Positions 30,816 to 39,619 of a stretch of 64,000 nt of DNA are shown here, in pieces; position 1 is the first letter of the stretch; every line of letters begins with the position of its first letter. The notes under the pieces were generated by a model. The model was not told the DNA's origin. It saw only the letters and a list, made by a program, of their open reading frames with translations, and searched no databases. The stretch is from DASTEQ01 sp040905185 (GTDB taxonomy: Bacteria; Chloroflexota; Limnocylindria; QHBO01): positions 124,001 through 188,000 of the forward strand of contig JBBDRZ010000001.1 of the NCBI GenBank assembly GCA_040905185.1, given 5' to 3'. The position numbers were made by a program, and so were the translations under genes.

Positions 30816-32782
30816 GGGTCGGGAGTGTAGTCGGTGGCTACCCGGCGTCGGCGGATGGCGACCGACAGCCCGACCGCCGCCGAGCCGGCGGCGACGATCA
30901 CGCCCAGGATCCGGACCAGGCCGGCGGCGGTGGCGGTGTTGAGGTCCTGGCTCAGGCTGGCCAGCCGATCCGCCGCCGCCCGCAGGTCGCCGGCGGCGAA
31001 CGCGGTGGCGGCGGCGGCCAGGCGTTCCTCGGGGCCGGGCCCGATCAGCATGCCGACGCGCGCGACGGGGTCCAGGCCTTCGGCGATCCGCGATGCCGCC
31101 TGTGCGTGGGCGGTGACGATTGCCCGCTCGGCGTCGATCTCGGCCCAGGCCAGGGTTCCGCCCCCATGCGTCCGATACGCGGCCGCGAGCCGATCCGGGG
31201 CCGCCAGGTCCGCGTCCTCGATCTCGGCCAGCAGCCGGTTCCGCTCAGCGAGCCACTCCGCGGCCGCCGCGATCTCGGCCTGCGCGTCGGCGAAGCGCCA
31301 TTCGACCATCGCCTCCCGCACCGGATCGGGGTCCCCCCAGTCCGCCGCGGCTTCCAGCAGGGCGTAGAAGGCGGTGCGGGCCGCCTCGCGGGCCGCCAAC
31401 TCGGCCTCGCTACCCGCGCCCAGGACAGCTGCGGCCAGCGCGGCGACCACGGGCTCGTCGGTGACCGCATCGAGGTGGTCGAGGTAGCCGCGAGAGTCCA
31501 CCGCCACCGCCACCGCGCCCGCCGCCGGCGAACCCGCGGCTTCGGCGGTCAACGGATCGTAACCATCCAGCCCCGAGGCCATCCGGCGCAGCGCCAATCG
31601 GAATTCGTCCTCGCCGGCCATCTGCGCCGCGTCATCGGTCAGTGACCAGGCCCTCGCATAGCCCCACCCATCGCCCTCGGCCGAGCGATCTTCGGCACTC
31701 CACTCGGCGAGTGGGAACGCCTCGTCCTCGAGTTCGGCGGCCACCGCGAGCGGGTCGTAGGGCAGCTCGAGCTCGAGCTCAGTTGACACCCGTCCGGCCG
31801 CCCACGACGCCAGCCCTTCCAGGATCCATCGGTCGCTGGCCAGCGCATCGTTGGCCCACACGTGGGCCACCTGGTGGAGCAGGGTGAAGGGCGGCTCGGT
31901 GAACCCGACCGCCACCTCGCCGTCGACCGGCTCCGAGTCCAGCCCGCCGCCGGTCACCGACTCGGCCACCACCAGCGGACCCTGGCCCGGGTACGGAAGC
32001 CCGAAAACGGCCTCCAGCCGCGGAAGCGCCTCGACCAGCAGGTCCATGGTGGCAGCGCCCCATTCGGGGTCGTCAGCCCAATGGCGGACCTGCAGGTCAG
32101 CCGTGCCGCCCGTCAGGGCCACCGCCCGTTGCAGCGTCGCGTACACCGGATCCCGGGTCGCACCGATGTGGGCCAGCCAGCGGCTCGGGTCGGCGATCGG
32201 CCCGCTGTCGAGGATCGCGCGGTCCGCCTCGACCGTGGCCCGCAGGGGGTCGCCGTCGACACGGACCTCGAAGTCGGCCGGCAGGTCGACCGTGACCGCG
32301 CTGGCGGTTCCGAACCCCCAGGCGGGGAAGGTGACCAGGTGCGGCCCCACCCGGATCGCGGGATCGTCCCCGTCCCGCAACTCGTACTCCAAGGTCAGCT
32401 GGGCCGTCTCCTGGTACTCCACCGGGGACCGCAACGTGACGGTGGCCACGTTGACGCCGCCGCTGACGGCGGCCGAGACGGTCAGCCCTCCCGTCCCGTC
32501 GTGGGCGCTGACCGCCGCAGCGTGGTCGTGGATCGCCAACCGGAGGTCCAGGTACGCGCTGACCTGGCCTGCCGGTGCCGGAAAAGTGTTGGTGAATTCG
32601 ATCTCAACCGTCGCGCTGATCGTCCCCGCCTCCGGGTCGACGACGTACGTGGCCTGGGTGGTCATCGCGTAGTCGGCGGCCGCCGCCGGCCCGACGGGGA
32701 GCGTCATACCGGCCATGCCGGCAGCCACCACCGCGGCCACCATGGCGGTGACTGTCAGCCGACGGGGCGCGCGATTTCTCAT
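30812..32782 (-). CDS. Secreted, membrane-anchored M1-like protein with degenerate active site
   Basis: A 656-residue protein. Residues 1-37 are a signal peptide (core VTAMVAAVVAAGMAGMTL). Residues 38-200 look like beta-sandwich domains (DPEAGTISATVEIEFTN), and about 230-420 resemble a gluzincin peptidase: LLHQVAHVWANDALASDRWI and LEGLASWAAG. The zinc motif HExxH is HQVAH (residues 303-307), so the catalytic Glu is Gln, while the downstream Glu322 remains. A long alpha-helical, alanine-rich region (430-610) precedes a C-terminal membrane helix with an RRRR stop-transfer. Catalysis is unlikely; zinc or peptide binding may persist. It is coupled on both sides by ATGA. Confidence 0.75.
   Translation of the reverse strand: MRNRAPRRLTVTAMVAAVVAAGMAGMTLPVGPAAAADYAMTTQATYVVDPEAGTISATVEIEFTNTFPAPAGQVSAYLDLRLAIHDHAAAVSAHDGTGGLTVSAAVSGGVNVATVTLRSPVEYQETAQLTLEYELRDGDDPAIRVGPHLVTFPAWGFGTASAVTVDLPADFEVRVDGDPLRATVEADRAILDSGPIADPSRWLAHIGATRDPVYATLQRAVALTGGTADLQVRHWADDPEWGAATMDLLVEALPRLEAVFGLPYPGQGPLVVAESVTGGGLDSEPVDGEVAVGFTEPPFTLLHQVAHVWANDALASDRWILEGLASWAAGRVSTELELELPYDPLAVAAELEDEAFPLAEWSAEDRSAEGDGWGYARAWSLTDDAAQMAGEDEFRLALRRMASGLDGYDPLTAEAAGSPAAGAVAVAVDSRGYLDHLDAVTDEPVVAALAAAVLGAGSEAELAAREAARTAFYALLEAAADWGDPDPVREAMVEWRFADAQAEIAAAAEWLAERNRLLAEIEDADLAAPDRLAAAYRTHGGGTLAWAEIDAERAIVTAHAQAASRIAEGLDPVARVGMLIGPGPEERLAAAATAFAAGDLRAAADRLASLSQDLNTATAAGLVRILGVIVAAGSAAVGLSVAIRRRRVATDYTPDP
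30824..30829 (-). promoter_or_regulatory. -10 box inside the preceding gene (NAPRTase)
   Basis: On the minus strand TACACT ends 8 nt before the ATG at 30815. It lies in the last codons of the M1-like gene, so it would be an internal operon promoter. Confidence 0.45.
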
Positions 32783-33303
32783 CGAGACGGCGCTGGAGGT
32801 GCCTGCCAGTCGGGCATCCCGGATTCGACCTCGGCCCTGAATCGGGCCAGCAGCTCAGCGTTGCGCCCGGTGCGCCCGCCCCAGTCTGGGAGCCGGCCCC
32901 GGTCCGCGATCGCCGGTGCGGTCTCCTCGAGCAGCCGATCGGCGACCACCGTCAGGCGCGCCAGCGCGCGACCCAGCTCGTCGCGGTCCACCGCGCCGGG
33001 TGGCAGCTCGGCGATGAGCATCGGGCGGTCCTCCTCGGTCACGGCGAACTTCACGAACGGATACTCGGCGTTGGCGGCCAGCAGGCGGAGCAGCGTCCGG
33101 CGTGGGAGCTCCATGGCGTCCGGTCCGTAGTAAGCCCACAGGTGCACGCCCATACCCGCGGCCCAGGCAACCGTGACCCGCAGGTCGAAACGCCGCTCCC
33201 CGTCGAGGATGACGTCACGGCTCAAGGCCAGCCCAAGCGGCGCAGCGCCGCGTCCGACCACCGCCAGCCCGAGCTCCTCCAGCCAGGCGTCGATGGGCGG
33301 CAC
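32779..33303 (-). CDS. Unknown protein with YbjN/secretion-chaperone-like fold
   Basis: A 174-residue protein without a firm family. IDAWLEELGLAVVGRG at the N terminus, followed by alternating strands (RRFDLRVTVAWAAGM, VHLWAYYGP) and a central helix RTLLRLLAANAEYPFVKFAV, then a long helix DELGRALARLTVVADRLLEE, resembles YbjN or type III chaperone-like alpha/beta domains. No signal peptide. It sits between glgC (34 nt away) and the secreted M1-like protein, with which it overlaps by ATGA. Confidence 0.6.
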   Translation of the reverse strand: MPPIDAWLEELGLAVVGRGAAPLGLALSRDVILDGERRFDLRVTVAWAAGMGVHLWAYYGPDAMELPRRTLLRLLAANAEYPFVKFAVTEEDRPMLIAELPPGAVDRDELGRALARLTVVADRLLEETAPAIADRGRLPDWGGRTGRNAELLARFRAEVESGMPDWQAPPAPSR

Positions 33304-33337
33304 CGGTTCGGCGGTGTTCGCTTCGGGCGCGGGCGCC

Positions 33338-34594
33338 TCAGCCAGCGTGCACCACCGTGTCCCCGGACGCCACCCGGCGACGCGGGAAGTCAGACTCGAT
33401 GACGTACGGATCGATCCGGCAGTTGCGTCCGATCCGGGTCCGCGCTGGCACGCGGGCCTTCTTGCCCACCAGGGTCAGGCCGCTGAACAGGCGCTCCGGC
33501 TCACTCCGATTGGGTCGCAGCACCTTGCCGTCGCCGACATGCGCCTGCGCGCCGATCACGCACTCCTTGTCGAGGATGGCCCGGTCCACGACGGCCCCCT
33601 CCTCGATCACGGAGTCGAACATCACGATCGAATCTCGGACGATTGCCCCGGGGCCGACCCGGACGCCTGGCGAGAGGATGCTGTGGTCGACGGTGCCCTC
33701 GACCACGCAGCCATGGCTGACCATGCTGCGCGACACCACGGCCTGGGAGCCGATGCGGGCCGGTGCCCGTTCCTCGCTCTTGGTGTAGATCAGCCAACCG
33801 GTCTCGTACAGGTCGAGCGGGGGGTCGTCCGCGAGCAGATCCATGCTGGCCTGCCAGTAGGCGTCAACGGTGCCGATATCCTGCCAGTAGCCCCGGTATT
33901 CATACGCGTGGACCCCCATGCCCGACTCGACCATGGCGGGCAGGACGTCGCGACCGAAGTCCAGTCGTTCGGTCGAAAGCACCTCGCGCAGGAGTGGCCA
34001 GCTGAAGGCGTACACGCCCATGCTGACCAGGTTGGACGGTGGCCGCGCAGGCTTTTCGACGAAACGGGTGACCCGCCCGCCCTCTCCTACCTCGAGGATG
34101 CCGAACCGATTTGCGTCCGCCATGGGCACGGTTCGAACCGCCACCGTCAGGTCGGCGTCGCGGGCCCGGTGCAGCGCCACAAACGGCCGGTAGTCCATCT
34201 TATAGACGTGGTCTCCGGCCAGGACCAGCACCAGCTCCGGGTCTCGGTCCGCGATGAAATCCAGGTTCTGGAGCACGGCGTCGGCGGTGCCGCGGTACCA
34301 GTCCCGGTTTCGACCGCGCCCCAGGAACGGCTGGAGGAGGGTCACGCCACCGTGACTGCGGTCCAGGTCCCACGGCCGCCCCACCCCGATGTGGTCGATG
34401 AGCGAGCGCGGCGCGTACTGGGTCAGGATCCCAACATCGGTCAGGCCCGAGTTCACCACGTTCGAAAGGGTGAAGTCGATGATCCGATACTTCCCCCCGA
34501 ATGGGACGCCGGGCTTGGCTCGGACCTGGGACAGGATCGAGAGGCGCTCCCCCTCACCGCCAGCCAGGATCAGGGTCAGGACGGATCGAGCCAC
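33338..34594 (-). CDS. glgC: Glucose-1-phosphate adenylyltransferase
   Basis: GlgC makes ADP-glucose, the donor for glycogen synthesis. The 418-residue product starts with LILAGGEGERLSILSQVRAK (normally GGxGxRLxxLTxxRAK; here SI replaces the usual small-Thr pair), then PGVPFGGKYRIIDFTLSN, AGDHVYKMDY and FVEKP, with a C-terminal left-handed beta-helix. SMGVYAFSWPLL and DFGRDVLPAMV are also conserved. It starts with GTG 16 nt after the penicillin-binding protein gene. No other glycogen gene is in the window apart from the GH13 enzyme at 13.9 kb. Confidence 0.93.
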   Translation of the reverse strand: MARSVLTLILAGGEGERLSILSQVRAKPGVPFGGKYRIIDFTLSNVVNSGLTDVGILTQYAPRSLIDHIGVGRPWDLDRSHGGVTLLQPFLGRGRNRDWYRGTADAVLQNLDFIADRDPELVLVLAGDHVYKMDYRPFVALHRARDADLTVAVRTVPMADANRFGILEVGEGGRVTRFVEKPARPPSNLVSMGVYAFSWPLLREVLSTERLDFGRDVLPAMVESGMGVHAYEYRGYWQDIGTVDAYWQASMDLLADDPPLDLYETGWLIYTKSEERAPARIGSQAVVSRSMVSHGCVVEGTVDHSILSPGVRVGPGAIVRDSIVMFDSVIEEGAVVDRAILDKECVIGAQAHVGDGKVLRPNRSEPERLFSGLTLVGKKARVPARTRIGRNCRIDPYVIESDFPRRRVASGDTVVHAG

Positions 34595-34609
34595 GCCGCG
34601 CGGCGTCGA

Positions 34610-37366
34610 TCAGCGGCGGCGCCGGACCAGGCGCACCAGGTACGGCACGGCGCCCAGGATGAGCGGGAGCGCGAAGATGGGCACCAGGAACCCGGCCGAG
34701 GCCGGCCCTTCGGATCCGAGAGCCGAGCCGGCGGTGCCGGGCGGAGTGACGCACGGCAACGGTTGTGGCGGGCAGGTCGGCGGCGGCGGGCAGCTCTGGT
34801 TGCCGTGACAGCCGGGCGGCGACGGGCTCGGCGTCGGCGTGGCCCTCAGCTCGCCGCAGATGGGGCCGCCGAACCCGCTGGTGCCGTGCAGGGGGGCAAT
34901 CGCGTACTGGCTCCCGGACCTGGCCTGCCGGCCATTGTTCAACTTGTCGGCCCAGGCCGCCGCCGCGGCCACCCACAGGCGCGGCCGTCCAGCCTGCTGG
35001 ACGTACTGGACGATGTCGAAGCATCCATCAGGGTGCCATTGGTCGGGATGGTGGACGTTGTCGACCGGCGGCAGGGTGCCGTCCAGGAACGGGATCTGGA
35101 TCGTTTGTCCACACCCGCCACCCGGGCTCATGCCGCTGAATCGGCACACGGCGGACATCTGCACGCCCGGGGGTTGCGCGAAGGCCAGGTTGGGAACGGG
35201 TTGCTGCCCGTTCCAGTCCCACGGCTGATTGATGGCAATGTCCATGAAGTCGTGCCACAGGTACAACGGGCCATCCGCCGAGAACAGTCCCCCCGTGAAG
35301 CGGTTGGACATCGGCTCCTGGTTGTTGTTGCCCATCCAGACCCCCACCGTCAGGCTGCCCGGGATGTAGCCGAGACCCGAGACGTCCTTGAAGTCGTCCG
35401 TGGTTCCGGTCTTGAAACCGGCGCTGCGCCGGACCCCGCTGGGATCGGTCAGGCGGGCTCGAGGACCCCACAGCAGGTTGGTGGCCGGGTTCGTGTTGCC
35501 CTCGATGATCCAGTGCGTCAGGTACGCCTCGGCCGGGGACAGCGGGGTGGTCTCGGGAGGCCCGTTGGCCTCGCGCGCGTAGACCACACGACCATCGCGA
35601 TCACGAATCTCGATGATGGCCGTGGCCGGGTGGAGACGACCCTGCTGGGCGAAGACGCTGTAGCCCTGGGTGAAGGTGGTGAGGTTGACCGGCACGGTAC
35701 CCAGGCCCAGGGACAGACCTGGGTCCTGGGCCATGATGTAGTCATAGCTGGCGATGCCCAGCGTCTCGGCAAAGCGCGCCGTCACATCGGGCCCGACCAG
35801 GCCCTGCATCTGCACCGAGGGGACGTTCAGCGAATAGCGGAGGGCGTCCATGGCCAAGACCGGGCCATGCTCCTGAATATCGGCGTTGGTCGGCAGGTAC
35901 GGGAATTGCTCGTTCCCGAAGTTGGTCAGCGCGTCCACGAACATGGTTGACACGGTCGCCTGGCGGGCCTGGAAGGCGGAGGTGTAGACGATGGGCTTCC
36001 AGGCCGATCCCGGCTGCCGGCGGGCCAGACCGGCCACGTCGAACTGGCCCTGGACCCGCGGATCTTCCTGGTTGTAGTAGTCCACGCTGCCGATGTAGGC
36101 GACGATCTCTCCGGTGGCCGAGTCGATCGCCACCAGCGCCCCGTTGTGCACGTTCTTGTCGCCCAATGCCGCGACCCAGCGCACGACCTCCGACCGGGCG
36201 ACCTGCTGGAGGGGATAGTCGAGGGTGGTGATGACCTGGTATCCGCCGGTGCGGACCGCCTGCTCCGGGTCAGGCACGCCGAGCGAGGCCAGGATGTTCA
36301 CCATCTCGCGCTGGACGCGGAACGTGAAGTGCGGCTCTAGCAGCGGGTGCACGACCCGGCTGGGATTCATCTCCTCCCAGGTGGTGGTCGAGGCGGTCGC
36401 GTACTCATCCAGCGTGATGTAGCCCTCTCCCAGCATGTTGAACAACACGCCGTCCCGCTCCCGCATGGCATCCACCGGCCCATCCGGGTTCTGGTAGGGG
36501 TCCAGGGCACTGGGACGCTGCGGGAGGGAGGCCAGGAAGGCGGCCTGGGCCAGGGTCAACTGGGACAGATCGGTGACCCCGAAGTAGTTGGCGGCCGCGG
36601 CCTTGATCCCGTATGAGCCGTTCCCGTAGAAGATCAGGTTCAGGTAGGTGGCCAGGATGAGCTCCTTGCCCTCGCGGCCGGGGTAGGCCGCGGTGACCTG
36701 CATGGACATGATCTGCTCGCGGATCTTGTCCTCGAACCCGCGACCCTCGAGGAAGGTCAGCTGCGGCGGGGGGCAGACGTCGTCCTGGATATTGCCTTCC
36801 CCGTCCGCGATGTCGCCGAGCGGCGCCAGGCTGGGCAGCGCGATCTCGTCCCCCGCCTGCTCCTGGGCGAGCACGATGGAACCGGCGTACTTGATCACCT
36901 GCTGGGTGATGGTCGACGCACCCTGGACGATCGACCCGGCCCGCAGGTTGGCGTATGCGGCGCGGGCGATGGCCTGGATGTCCACACCGTTGTTGGTCCA
37001 GAACGTCTGGTCCTCGCTCGCCACCGTAGCGTCCACGATGACGTCGGGAATCTCGTCGAATCGCACCGATTCACGGTTCTGGCACTCGAATCGAGCCAGC
37101 AGGACCGCGCCGGTGCGGTCGTAGACGAGGCTCGATTGCGGCAGCGGAACCTCGTCGAGGATGCGCGGGTCAGGCAGCCCGGTCGCGAAGTAGTTGTAGG
37201 CGAACAGGGCTCCGGCACCGGCGCCAAGCACCGATCCGCCGATCAGCACGCCAAAGAGCGCGAAGACGACGAGGAACCCCAGGAGCAGCCCTCGACGTTG
37301 AGACCCACGCCGAGCGCCTCGGCGGGTCAGCATCTGCCGACGCCGCCGCTGCATAGCCGGATGCAT
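34610..37366 (-). CDS. Class A penicillin-binding protein (transglycosylase/transpeptidase)
   Basis: A 918-residue bifunctional cell-wall synthase. A membrane helix spans about 26-58. The GT51 domain has catalytic Glu118 in ASEDQTFWTNNGVD, GASTITQQVIKY, and EILATYLN-like ELILATYLNLIFYGNGSYGI; about 40 extra residues (165-207) are inserted between the latter two. The transpeptidase has SxxK at Ser454-Lys457 (PGSAWKP), SLN at 512-514 and KTGT at 652. The C terminus is unusual: a Cys/Pro-rich tail (about 820-880) followed by a second membrane helix and RRRR. Its presence shows that the cell makes peptidoglycan. A TACCCT box 8 nt before the ATG suggests a leaderless mRNA heading the operon with glgC. 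Confidence 0.94.
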   Translation of the reverse strand: MHPAMQRRRRQMLTRRGARRGSQRRGLLLGFLVVFALFGVLIGGSVLGAGAGALFAYNYFATGLPDPRILDEVPLPQSSLVYDRTGAVLLARFECQNRESVRFDEIPDVIVDATVASEDQTFWTNNGVDIQAIARAAYANLRAGSIVQGASTITQQVIKYAGSIVLAQEQAGDEIALPSLAPLGDIADGEGNIQDDVCPPPQLTFLEGRGFEDKIREQIMSMQVTAAYPGREGKELILATYLNLIFYGNGSYGIKAAAANYFGVTDLSQLTLAQAAFLASLPQRPSALDPYQNPDGPVDAMRERDGVLFNMLGEGYITLDEYATASTTTWEEMNPSRVVHPLLEPHFTFRVQREMVNILASLGVPDPEQAVRTGGYQVITTLDYPLQQVARSEVVRWVAALGDKNVHNGALVAIDSATGEIVAYIGSVDYYNQEDPRVQGQFDVAGLARRQPGSAWKPIVYTSAFQARQATVSTMFVDALTNFGNEQFPYLPTNADIQEHGPVLAMDALRYSLNVPSVQMQGLVGPDVTARFAETLGIASYDYIMAQDPGLSLGLGTVPVNLTTFTQGYSVFAQQGRLHPATAIIEIRDRDGRVVYAREANGPPETTPLSPAEAYLTHWIIEGNTNPATNLLWGPRARLTDPSGVRRSAGFKTGTTDDFKDVSGLGYIPGSLTVGVWMGNNNQEPMSNRFTGGLFSADGPLYLWHDFMDIAINQPWDWNGQQPVPNLAFAQPPGVQMSAVCRFSGMSPGGGCGQTIQIPFLDGTLPPVDNVHHPDQWHPDGCFDIVQYVQQAGRPRLWVAAAAAWADKLNNGRQARSGSQYAIAPLHGTSGFGGPICGELRATPTPSPSPPGCHGNQSCPPPPTCPPQPLPCVTPPGTAGSALGSEGPASAGFLVPIFALPLILGAVPYLVRLVRRRR

Positions 37367-37374
37367 CGGGCGAC

Positions 37375-37380
37375 AGGGTA
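37375..37380 (-). promoter_or_regulatory. -10 box of leaderless start (PBP)
   Basis: On the minus strand TACCCT, within GGTACCCT, ends 8 nt before the ATG at 37366. Confidence 0.5.
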
Positions 37381-37417
37381 CCAGCCGTTGTGAGATCGGT
37401 CGAATAGGCCGATCGGC

Positions 37418-38071
37418 TCAGAAACGGAGGCCGGCCGCGGCCGACGGCGCCAGCAGAGACACCTCGCGAAGCAGGGTCAGGACGTAGCCGGCCACGAGGT
37501 ACGGACCGAAGGCGATGTACGACCGCAGGCCGACACGGCCGGTGACCACCAGGAACAGGCTCACCGCGGCGGCCAGCAGCGCCCCGGTGAAGAGGCCGCT
37601 CCACACAAGTGGCCAGCCGAGGGTGAGGCCGATGGGCACGGCCAGGTACAGGTCCCCGAGCGCCATCCCGCCCCGGATGATGAGGGTCAGGATCCCGAGA
37701 AAGACCACCGCGGCGGCCGCCCCGGCAAACGCCGCCACGGTCTCGACGGCCGGGTTGACGAACGCGAAGCCGACCGCGACCACGATCAGCGGGTCGAGCA
37801 GCAGGTGGGGCAGGCGTCGCTGTTCGAGGTCGGTAGCCACCAGGCCGACCATTAGGCCGAGCATCACCAGGTGAACCAGAACGGACCAGGGAGGGAGATG
37901 CGCCACGGTCACCAATCCGTAGGCCGCGCCCGCCGAGACGAGGCCCAGGCCCAGCGTCCGCCAGCTCGGAGGCCGCCGGCGAGCCTCGATCGCCGGCCAG
38001 ACGCTCGCGAGTCGTTCGGCGCCGATCCCGAGGACGCCGAAGACGGCCGCGGCGACGGCCGGCAAGGGCAC
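37418..38071 (-). CDS. Prepilin-peptidase-like membrane protein (A24)
   Basis: A 217-residue membrane protein with about seven hydrophobic segments. The two aspartates of A24 peptidases appear to be present: DLEQRRLPHLLLDPL for the first and MALGDLYLAVPIGLTLGWPL for the GxGD-like second (LGD here). The cytosolic methyltransferase domain of full-length PilD is missing. Such short proteins process type IV prepilin-like signal peptides; no pilin genes are in the window. GTG 38071 is used, which lies 2 nt after the pepA stop and starts the hydrophobic core. Confidence 0.78.
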   Translation of the reverse strand: MPLPAVAAAVFGVLGIGAERLASVWPAIEARRRPPSWRTLGLGLVSAGAAYGLVTVAHLPPWSVLVHLVMLGLMVGLVATDLEQRRLPHLLLDPLIVVAVGFAFVNPAVETVAAFAGAAAAVVFLGILTLIIRGGMALGDLYLAVPIGLTLGWPLVWSGLFTGALLAAAVSLFLVVTGRVGLRSYIAFGPYLVAGYVLTLLREVSLLAPSAAAGLRF

Positions 38072-38073
38072 CG

Positions 38074-39555
38074 CTACTCGACCTTCTCCCCGGCCGCGAA
38101 GTCGAGGCCCAGCCGAACCAGGGTCGTCACCGCGACGCCCACGGCGCCCTTCGGGAACGTGGCCCTGTCCGCGCTCATCCAGGCCGTTCCCGCCACGTCC
38201 ATGTGGACCCATGGGCGGGTCGTGAACTCGGAGATGAACAGCGCGCTCTTGATCAGCGATCCATCTCGTGAGCCGCTGTTGACCAGATCCGCGTAGGGCG
38301 TGTCCAGCTGGGTCCGGTACTCGGTGGCCAGTGGCATCTCCCACACCCACTCGCCGGTTGCATCGGCAGCGGCGCGCACCTGGTCGCCCCACGAGCGCGG
38401 CTTGGCGAAGTAGGCGCTGATGAGCTCACCGAAGGCCGAGGCCGCCACCCCGGTCAGGGTCGCGACGTCCACCAGGTGGCTGGCGCCCTGGGTCTCGGCC
38501 CAGGACAGTGCATCGGCCAGGATCAGGCGACCCTCGGCATCGGTGTTGGTGACCTCGATGGTCTTGCCGTTCATGGCCTTGACGACGTCGCCCGGTCGCT
38601 GCGCCCGGCCCCCCGGCATGTTCTCGACCATGGGCGCCACGGCCATCACCGGCGCGTCGGGGGCCAGGCGGGCCAGGGTCCGGGCAGCGGCGATCACGGC
38701 GGCCGCGCCGGACTTGTCGTGCTTCATCTCGTCCATCTTGTCGGCCGGCTTGATGCTCAGGCCGCCGGAGTCGAAGCAGACTCCCTTGCCCACGATGGCC
38801 AACCGGCGGTCGCCGCCCTGCTCCCAGCCGGGAAGCTTGATCGCGATCAGGCACGGCGGGTGCTCTCCGCCCTGGCCCACGCCCAGCAGCGCGTTCATGC
38901 CGAGCTGCCGCATCTCCGGGACGTGGAGGACCTCGACCGTGCAGCCATCGGCCTCCAGGGCTCGTGCCTCCTCGGCCATCTTTTCTGGATACAGGTCATT
39001 GGCAGCCCGGTTCGACAGGTCGCGGCACCACGCGACGCCTTCGGCCAGGGTGGCGGCCCGGTCGAGCACCGCCTGGTCCGCCCCCAGGATCACGACCTCT
39101 TCCACGTTGCGTCTCATGGCGTCGGTGTCGCGGACGCGCCCGTACAGGTCCATTGGCCGATAGGTGCCGGCCACCGCTCCCACGGCTGCCGCCGTGAATC
39201 CATCGGCATCCTCGCCGTCCCGCAGCCAGAGCGCCATCCGCGAGGCTCCCTTGCCCTGCAGCGCACGGGTCGCCACGCCGGCCGTGCGACGAGCGCGCCA
39301 CGGACCCCGTCCGCGACGGACCCCGTTGACCAGCAGGATGTGCTCGACCGGCAGGTCACCACCGTCGATCAACGCGAAGTAGTCCTCGAGGATGTTGAAC
39401 CGGCCCCAGTCGATGGCCTGGCGGATGACGCCTCCGGCGGCGGCATCCAGGTTGGCCAGGTCATCCGCGAACGGGTCGTCTTCCTTGTACACGGGGACGG
39501 CAAGAACGGTGGCCTCGACCGATCCCGGGTCCGTGGCTTCCGCGCGCAGCCTCAT
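38074..39555 (-). CDS. pepA: Leucyl aminopeptidase (M17)
   Basis: A 493-residue cytosolic metallo-aminopeptidase. The M17 signature NTDAEGRL is intact, with the metal ligands in GKGVCFDSGGLSIKPADKMD and EMKHDKSGAAAV, and HMDVAGTAWM near the C terminus. The N-terminal domain is divergent, as is normal. AGGAG lies 5-6 nt before the ATG, and TATACT at 39627-39632 (minus strand) would give a leader of about 65 nt, so this gene has a conventional leader, unlike most first genes here. Confidence 0.95.
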   Translation of the reverse strand: MRLRAEATDPGSVEATVLAVPVYKEDDPFADDLANLDAAAGGVIRQAIDWGRFNILEDYFALIDGGDLPVEHILLVNGVRRGRGPWRARRTAGVATRALQGKGASRMALWLRDGEDADGFTAAAVGAVAGTYRPMDLYGRVRDTDAMRRNVEEVVILGADQAVLDRAATLAEGVAWCRDLSNRAANDLYPEKMAEEARALEADGCTVEVLHVPEMRQLGMNALLGVGQGGEHPPCLIAIKLPGWEQGGDRRLAIVGKGVCFDSGGLSIKPADKMDEMKHDKSGAAAVIAAARTLARLAPDAPVMAVAPMVENMPGGRAQRPGDVVKAMNGKTIEVTNTDAEGRLILADALSWAETQGASHLVDVATLTGVAASAFGELISAYFAKPRSWGDQVRAAADATGEWVWEMPLATEYRTQLDTPYADLVNSGSRDGSLIKSALFISEFTTRPWVHMDVAGTAWMSADRATFPKGAVGVAVTTLVRLGLDFAAGEKVE

Positions 39556-39619
39556 CCGATCTCCTGACTCGTGCGTTCGAAACAGACCGATACGAGGGCG
39601 GCGCCTGCCGCCACACGGG

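Noticed and set aside
33173..35950. A 925-codon plus-strand open frame across glgC and the PBP gene
   Set aside because: Both minus-strand genes are unmistakable; the frame is an antisense shadow with His/Arg/Gly-rich nonsense composition.
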